From assembly GCA_036320915.1 (NCBI GenBank), contig JAXBDG010000011.1, positions 394,501-458,500 of the forward strand: a stretch of 64,000 nucleotides of DNA. The letters are read 5' to 3'. The DNA is from Linnemannia elongata (lineage: Eukaryota; Mortierellomycota; Mortierellomycetes; Mortierellales; Mortierellaceae). The notes beneath the pieces were generated by a model. The model was given only the letters and a program-made list of their open reading frames with translations, did not search any database and had not been told where the DNA came from. The first letter of the stretch is position 1. The number at the start of each line of letters is the position of its first letter. The position numbers and the translations under genes are program-made. This document shows, in pieces, positions 56,479 through 64,000 of the stretch.

Positions 56479-57519
56479 GATATAGATATCGTTTTGTGCT
56501 CCCGCCTTGTTATTAAACGGCTGTTATTTTTAGACAGGGCGTGTCGAGGGTTGGATGGATGCAATGCGGGTCATCAAAAGAGCGAACGAGAGCGAAATGG
56601 ATAAAGGGAATGGGAGAGGAAGAATTGGACAAAGAGACAAGGGTGTCAGTGGTGGTAAGTGGAGGGGTTGGATGGAGATACTAGTGAAGGTAAGGAGGAG
56701 ATGAGTGTGAATGTTTGTGTTGAGGAGGAGTGTTTGGTGGCGGAAGGAGAAGGAAAAGATGGGAAATAGGAGTAAGGAGCAGACGAGCAAGAACGAAAGA
56801 ACGAACGAACGAGCGAGGAGTGAAGAGGTGATAATAAGGAGTAGGAGAAGAGACAAGAAGAAGGGCGCAAAGGGTGCGAATAAAGTCCGTGGAGGTCAAT
56901 TCTACCACACACCACACGTGTGTCTCCCAATTGAACAGATTCAGGTCCTTCCTTCATGGGCTGTGCCGTTCCATTTCACCACGTGACTATAATTCTCGTG
57001 ACGTCATCGTGGACAAAGCGGAGAGGAGGAGTACGAGAAGCGGGAGAGGAGGAGCAGCCGCATGGTATCAATCTCTGCCTCAGCCTGTACGAACCAACCA
57101 ACGACGTCTGTCTGTCTACTTTGTTCGACTGTCGCCTTTTCTTGTTCATATATATATGTATATATTTTAGCTTGTTCCCCTTTTTCCTCTTCTTTCCAGT
57201 TTTTATTTGTTCTTTGTTCATTGCACCATCCGACCCTGACACTCTATCAACACAACACACACACATACACCCACACACCCTACGCAACACCCCTTGTTCC
57301 CTCTTCCTCGGATAGCAAAAAAGAAACAAAAAAGAACAGCGCCTACTTTCTTCTTCTTGGCTGATCCCTTCCTTCTCCTGTCCCATTCCTCCTCTCCCCT
57401 TCTTGACGCATATTTATATTTTTCAAACACAGTTCGCTTCACACCTTCCACCCTTCCTCCTTCACGCTCAAAAGGGAGTCAATTGAGCCTCAAACAAAAA
57501 AAAAAAAGGACACAAAAAA
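56479..57519. promoter_or_regulatory. Divergent promoter of RalGAP beta-like gene and UBR1
   Basis: About 1 kb between the two start codons. It contains a CACACGTGTG palindrome (56913-56922), a second CACGTG E-box (56980-56985) and a complete CRE, TGACGTCA (56999-57006), all within about 95 bp. A TATATATATGTATATATTTT stretch lies at about 57148-57167. E-boxes bind bHLH factors and the CRE binds bZIP (CREB/ATF-type) factors; whether they act on one or both genes is unknown. The UBR1 leader is C/T-rich. Confidence 0.6.
56999..57006. promoter_or_regulatory. CRE-type bZIP site TGACGTCA
   Basis: Perfect 8-bp palindrome, 14 bp from a CACGTG box, about 520 bp upstream of each start codon. Confidence 0.5.
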
Positions 57520-60500
57520 ATGTCATTGGACTCCCCGCTGCGCGCCTACCTGCGGGATGCAGCCCGCAAGTTCGACTCGATCCTCTCAGACTCGGCCCTG
57601 CGCGAAATCAACTCGGAGCTCTACGCCTCCCTCTGGGACAACAACGACGAGTATCTCCACAACTATTTCCCATCCTTCGTCGAGGCCCGTCAGAACGGCG
57701 TCACCGTCCTCACCGACAATGGCGATGACGAGTACTCGCCCTCTGCCAGGGGCCAAGCCTGTGGCCATACCTTCAAAATGGGTGAAGGTGTTTTCCGTTG
57801 CAGGTAACTTTTTCACACTTCTTGCATTTTGCATATCTTTTCTTTTCTTTTTCGTATCGTGTACGTTTCATGATCTGTTGTCGGGTCACTGGTGCGGCGC
57901 ATGGTGTTCTTATATGGCACTAAGAAACGCGCACTATGCCCAGACGATGTTGGCGTTTTTGCTTGTGTCGGTGGAATTAATCAAGCATAAGATACATGAA
58001 AACCTGTATTAAAACCCAACACTAACAGAGAAAACACATCAATTGGCCTGCAAACCAAATAGGACGTGTGCATTGGATGAGACTTGCGTGTTTTGTTTGC
58101 GCTGCTTTCACGGAACCAACCACGAGGGCCACGATACCTCGTTTTCGGTCAACAACGGCGGGGGCGGATGCTGCGACTGCGGAGACCCAGAGGCATGGAA
58201 GGTCGAACTCGACTGCATCTATCATTCAGCCAAACACATTCCACAAGGCGAGACTGATCCAAAGAACCTGGAATACCCACCCGAAGTCACAGAGTCGATT
58301 CGCCGGACAATAGCCGCGGTCCTCGACTTTATCATCGACACCATGACGACTTCGCCCGAGAACATGAACGGAACTCGTGTGAGCAAAGAACAGATCCAGC
58401 GCGACGCTGTTGATGCCGGAAACATTGCAGGAGAGACGACGAACCTCGACCTTATGGACTTTGTCTGTATTCTCTGGAACGACGAGGACCACTCCTTCAC
58501 GGATGTCATTAACCGAGTCTCGGAAACCACTCATATGGCATCCAACTATGCCCGAAAGATCGCCGAAACAGTTGATACACAGGTGAGTTTGTAGCCTGTC
58601 ATGTGACCACTCCTGTGGAAACCTGTCTGGCAACGAAGCGTGTTTTGCTGAGCGCTTTCCAGGCCAGGGATATCGCTATGGCATGGCATGGCAAAGCAGG
58701 GCATGGTTACTTACAAAAAGAAGAAAAGAAGCTTTATGACTAATATGTACTTCTCGAAATAATCTGTATCCTCCAATCACGCCATTACGTTTTCAATTGA
58801 TAGGGTCGAGCTATCGTAGAGGTATCAAGCGACATTCCGAGACTCATGGAAATTGCAGAGAGCCTGGCAGACATTGGGCTGGTTGTCAGTATCCGATCTG
58901 CCCGAGAGACATTCAAGGAGCAGCTGTGCGACGTCTGTATCTCCTTCTTGAAATCGCTGGCTTATATCAAAGGAGGCGCTGTTTCACAAAAGCAATCACA
59001 GGCTATACGGGAAATCATCTGCGAGGAGCTGTGCAGCGAATGGCGTCGGAAACCCAACAAGAACAACACCATGAGTCATCAGGACACCGTCGTCGAGATG
59101 GAGGACGACTATATCGACATTGTCGGAATCAACCCAGAGGAAGAGATCCGTGTCCCCATAGTGTCTGCCCATGAACTGGATGTCGATGGCGATGTCGATA
59201 TTTCTGGGTCAGTCCACGAAGACGTCGTCGACGATCACCCATCACGGCCTCACCACCATACCCACGCCCACGCCTACGCACACACCCATGACGGAGACTC
59301 GGAGATGTCACATGCTGCACACGATGAAGATACCCTGATGACGGAGAGTTCGAGTTCCAGCGTGGATCAGCAATCATCCGATCCCTTTGCCAAGAGCGCC
59401 AGAGCCGGTCCTCCTCGCCGCAAACTCAGAATCGACTGGCTGCTGTTGCTCGACCTCAAGTTTTGGAAGCTTCCCCGAGCCAACCTTCGTGAAGTCTACA
59501 TCGGCACATTGGTCCTCAGTCCAAAGTACAAGAAATTCATGGGTAAGTCCTGCGCTTTTTGAAACTGGAACCTCTGACCATGCCAATTTTCATTTTCATC
59601 TCCATGCTGAACAATGTCATATTTAATATCTCTTTTCTGCGAATGTGTGCGCTACATTAGCTGTGCGGTTTGCCTTCAATTATCTCAAGATCGCAAGAGC
59701 ATTCCTGGTGGTCGACCGTGAGCCAGAGCTGTCGATCATTCTTTTCTCTGTCCAACTGTTCACAGTTCCGACGATTGCAGAGATGTTGGCGCAGGAGCAC
59801 AACTTTATATACATCCTTTGCCAAATCCTGATCTCATTCTTCCAAGGACCTAACTACGCCGGCGGTCCCATCAACTGCAACCTCCCTCCTTTTGAGAACA
59901 GGCGCTACTTCCACATATTTCACGACTTCCGGTATATCCTGGCCAACGATGCCGTCAAGCAGATCGTCTCAAATCGCCCAGCATACCAGACTCAGATGAT
60001 TGAGGTCCTCAACATGTTCCAAGGAATGCACCCTAACACTCGCTACTCTCTCGACCACATTGAATTCGAGCCCAACACCTGGGTCAATGCCTTCAACGTC
60101 ACATTGCAGCTCTACAAGTGTTGTCGACAGTTCTCCGACTGCTTTTCTTCGAACTCGTTGGTCTTGACCCAGGTTCTTTCACGGACTGTAAAGAAGATCT
60201 ACGAATGGTGCGACAAGCACGAGGAGGAAATGGCCCAGCCTGCTGAAGAGGGTCCCAATGCCCATCCACTCCCTGTAACCCAGGACCCTGCCCTGGCAGA
60301 GAACCATCCAATGATCGGGGCGCTTCCAACTGGACCAGCAACCATGCCAGCACACCAGCCAGGCCAGGTCGTCCCCGGTCAGCCTGCAACAGCCACCAGC
60401 TCCGCAACTCCTGTGAGGAAGACCCAAGTACATACTATCACCATGCCCACATCCCCGCCAAGATCGTTCGATGTAATCGAGTACAAGGTCTCGGCCCAGC

Positions 60501-63500
60501 CTGTCGCTTTCCACCACCCTCTTCATTGGTTTTTGGCGGACTTGCTGGAGAATGTCAACTTTTTGGACTCGGTCGAGTTACAAAAGGTTGGCTACGAGTC
60601 GTTCCGCCACTTGATGCTTCAGATTGTCGGTAGCGACCACGATTCGGAAGAGAAGCGCCTCTTTAAGCTCCAGGAGATCTTTGACTACCCCCTTCGAGGT
60701 AACAACTCATCACAGTCTACATATTTGACACCATCTTCGATTTATGCGTTGCGATTCTGACGATTTACGTTTGTTGTTATTGCTGTGCGTACATAGTGTG
60801 CGTGCTGATGGCTCAGATCAAGGCAAATGTCTGGGTGCGTAATGGATTCGTAATTCGCACCCAAGCCCAGTACTACCGCGAAGTCTCCCTTCGTGAGAAC
60901 ACATACGACTCGGACATTTTCCTGCTCCAGGTTGCAATGGTCCTCTTTGAGCCAGAGCACTTCCTGGTCACTGCTCTGGATCGCTTCGAGCTTTTGGACT
61001 GGTTCTCTGGCCAGCGGGAGCACAGCACCTATGACCTGTTGCAGATCGTGTTTATGGCCGAAGAGCTCTTAACCCTCTTGATCGTCTGTGTGTCCGACAG
61101 AGTCAACGCCGCAGGATTTACGATCGAGCAGGAGATTCGCCGCGAAGTCGTCCACGGTCTTTGCTTGAAGCCCATCGCCTACTCGGAGCTTACCAAGCGT
61201 ATCCCCGAGCGTCTCACAGACCATTACAAGTTTGACGACACTCTCAAGGAACTCGCTTCCTACCGTGCACCCGACGGTATCTCAGACCACGGTCTCTACG
61301 AGCTCAAGGATCAGTTCTTTGACGAAGTCGACCCTTACTTTATCCACTTTTCAAGGAACAACAGTGAGGAGGCCGAGGAGATTCTGAAGAGCCGAATGAT
61401 TAAGAAGAGCAACAACACTATCAAGTCGCCCCAGATTCTTCCCCGTCTTTCCACGATTGAGCGCGGCCCCTTCCAGAACCTTGGTAACATGATGCACACC
61501 AAGACCATGACCCAGATCCTGTTCTACACCTTCTGGAACGTCAAGGCCGAGCCCAGGATCAAGTCTGACACCATCATTGATCAAGCCGCCTACATGATGC
61601 AGATTGCCATCCTCGACCCCAACAACGATGCCTTCAGGAGTCTTCAGCAGGATGCCGCGGGCGAGTCGTCGGGTATCGGCATGACGGGCTTTATGCGCCA
61701 CGCCACATTCGAAAAGTTCCCCGTCATCATTAATGGGAACGAACGCATTCGTCTGTCTCTGCTCTCAATCTTGATTCAGCGTGCAGACGACCCAGCCTAC
61801 AAGAGCATCCAGCCCAAGTTGAACTTTGTGCTCGACAAGTTTGAGGAGCTCGGCTCAACCGAAGCGAAAGCGTTGGTTGGCGAATGGAAGGCCTCCAAAG
61901 GCCCCGCTGAGGGTGGAGAGGCTGGTATGAGCGAGGCTGAGGAGGCTGAACGTCGAAAGAAGGCCAGTCAGGAGCGTCAGGCCAGGATGTTGGCTCAGAT
62001 GGCCCAGCAGCAGCAGAGTTTCATGTCGCTCAACGAGGATCTCTATGACTCGGATGATGACGAGGCGGCCGCAGAGTCGATGCACGAAGATGACCATAAC
62101 CCACTTGAACTCGGTGCCCAAAAAATTGCAGAGACGATTTGGCATTACCCCACCGACACCTGCATCGTCTGTCAGGAGGAAATGACCCAGTCGAGCGAAT
62201 ACGGAATGCTTGCTTACGTCCAGCCCTCGCACATACTTCGTCAGACGCCCATGGACGACCCCCAGTTCTTGCTTGAGTCTGTCGTCTCACCTCTCAGTCT
62301 CGATATTTCAGCCACCTCGATTCGTCCCTTTGGCATTGCTTCCAACTTTGAGAAGCACAGCGCCAATTTTGAGGCACCCAAGGAGGCGGATGCTGCTAGT
62401 ACCAAGGAGCCAGAGTCACGGCCTGGATCTGGAAAGGCAACTGCAACAGGACAACCTTACCGCCCTCAGAAGATTGCTAAGGGATTCCCGACGACGTCTC
62501 ATCGCCGTGGACTTTATACCTCGAGCTGTGGACATTTGATGCACATCAAGTGTTTTGAAACGTATGTCCGTTCGCTCCAGCAACGCCATGAGGCCCAGCA
62601 CAACCGCAACCATCCCGAAGACCCAGCTCAGCGCGAGTACATGTGCCCACTCTGCAAGTCGCTCGGCAACTTGTTGCTGCCAATTATCTGGAAGGGCAAG
62701 AAGCAGACGTACCCCGGTGTGCTGATCCCCGCCAGCGGCAGTAATCCCCTGGACTGGCTCAAATCCGGAGCTGTGACCGCCTTGGAGGCACTGTCGGCCG
62801 AGAGGAAGGTTGTACAGGTGGAGTCAGACCCTACAGCCGGACTTGTACTCACAGGAGACTCACAAGCCATTGGTGCACGGCGACGGAACAGCAGGAGTCA
62901 AAACGTGATCAATCTTGTCCAGAGACTGATGGGTGATCCTACTGGTGCAGCAACAACGGCGATGCAGGCGGCGGCGCTAACGGGAGGACCGTTCTCTCGA
63001 CCACTTCCAGGAGCAATGCCCGGACCTTCGTCGTCCTCAATGGTGCAAATTTCCGAGTCATACGAGAGTTCTCAGTCTGACGCTGTCAAGACCATGTATC
63101 TGCGTTTGGCCGAGGTTTTCCAGATGAACCACCGCGATTTACTGAGACCCGAGGAGATTTTGACCTACCGACAGAACCCCAACCAGGTCGGTGAGGTGAA
63201 CGTGATGTGGGAGGCGTTCGCGTACACGATCTCGTGCGTGGAGATCACACAGCGCGGTGTCAATGCGGCTAACGGAACATCGACCCTCATTGCTGGTATT
63301 CAGCAGCAGACCTTGACGCTTTTGCGCATGATGGCCGACACGATTGTTTCGTACACGAGCATTATGGTCAACCACCCTGACGACCGACCCCGTCTCGCAC
63401 AACTGAGCTGGGAGCGCTTGGGCAAGATTCTGCAAGGACACCCCCAGTTGAAGCAGGCGGACAGCGCCTCATTACAGATGATCAAGCCCTTGCTCTTGGA

Positions 63501-64000
63501 CGACCCCTTCTTTATCCTGACTGAGCTGGCCCTACACCCACTCCCCGGAAACGTCGAGCCAGGACATCTATTGGAGATTTTGTTGGTGGCAGAGTTTGTC
63601 AAGACGGTGGCGACCTTTGCGACATCGAATGTGGAATCGTTACTGGCAGCGGAGCCCCGTATTGCCTCCTACACCCAGCACTCGCTAGAAGCACTCCGCC
63701 CCGAGGATGCTGCATCGTTGAGGGCGTTTGTCATCTATGTGATGAAGAGTCTGTCGATGCCTGAGGCCCAGCAGCAACAGTTCTTGGACAAGATGCCCGA
63801 TCGGTTGCTTTTGAAACTCCTTAAGACCTACATCCTCCCGTTCTTGAGAAAGTCTGCCTTGTTGATGGATGCTCGTCATGGTGTTCTGTTCCCAGAGACT
63901 CAGCCTGCCATGTCGACGGCAGAACCACTGGACGATGAGTACTCCCGCTTGGCTGCACTGTTGCATCTCCCGGATCTACTTACACTGTGCACCAAGTGGA
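57520..64000 (+). CDS. UBR1: UBR1, N-degron E3 ubiquitin ligase (runs off window)
   Basis: Exons: 57520-57803, 58063-58582, 58804-59542, 59661-60698, 60797 to the edge; about 1928 residues in the window. Fungal UBR1 is about 1950, so little is missing. It binds proteins with destabilising N-termini and ubiquitinates them with a RAD6-type E2. Residues about 79-147 are the UBR box (CGHTF, then FRCRTCALDETCVFC spanning intron 1, HEGHD, CCDCGDPEAWK), which binds basic N-termini. Residues about 225-275 are a ClpS-like domain (LMDFVCILWNDEDHSFTDVI) for bulky N-termini. A RING-H2 (about 1316-1480) starts CIVCQEEM, has SSCGHLMHIKCF and ends CPLC. The C-terminal part is the UBR cap region. An acidic, His-rich loop (HHTHAHAYAHTH) precedes residue 500. 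No stop codon is reached. Confidence 0.95.

Overview
The window is nuclear DNA of a filamentous fungus, most likely an early-diverging (Mucoromycota, Mortierella-like) species. Signs of this are protein genes with several short GT-AG introns (about 90-550 nt), very long pyrimidine-rich intergenic stretches, many A/T homopolymers of 27-44 nt, a Sel1-repeat gene with a decayed relative, and both Ty3/gypsy and Tc1-type transposons. The lineage is inferred; no ribosomal marker is present.

Layout. 0.1-3.5 kb: decayed minus-strand Ty3/gypsy pol fragments and an orphan Tc1-type terminal repeat. 5.9-6.9 kb: broken Sel1-repeat pseudogene. 7.9-15.3 kb: three plus-strand genes, a septin-type GTPase (3 exons), cytosolic glutaminyl-tRNA synthetase (6 exons) and a coiled-coil protein of unknown role. 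15.3-24.5 kb: no recognisable gene. 24.5-27.5 kb: an 11-finger C2H2 protein with one large intron. 27.5-33.6 kb: no intact gene. 33.6 kb: tRNA-Leu(CAA). 34.0-35.2 kb: an intact Tc1-type (DD34E) transposon. 36.9-45.1 kb: a complete chromodomain-containing Ty3/gypsy element (chromovirus) on the minus strand, with identical 141-bp LTRs and a 5-bp target duplication. 45.9-47.5 kb: Helitron-like and gypsy relics. 48.1-50.3 kb: a Sel1-repeat gene (minus). 51.3-56.5 kb: an 8-exon RalGAP beta-like gene (minus). 57.5 kb to the window edge: UBR1, the N-degron E3 ubiquitin ligase (plus), diverging from the RalGAP gene.

The host genes are ordinary housekeeping and regulatory functions: cytoskeletal GTPase, translation, transcription, Ral/Rheb-type GTPase control and protein turnover. 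They do not form an operon-like system. The most unusual object is the chromovirus. It has one uninterrupted 1831-residue Gag-Pol, an additional 186-residue ORF upstream of gag with what looks like its own leader and poly(A) signal, and a 3' untranslated region holding a regularly spaced series of small hairpins (about 43 bp apart) whose stems differ between copies in a compensatory way. Identical LTRs and the intact target duplication point to recent insertion.

Exon boundaries were set by hand from GT-AG sites, reading phase and protein continuity. The spliced RalGAP, UBR1, GlnRS, septin and Sel1 models all stay in frame throughout, which supports them.
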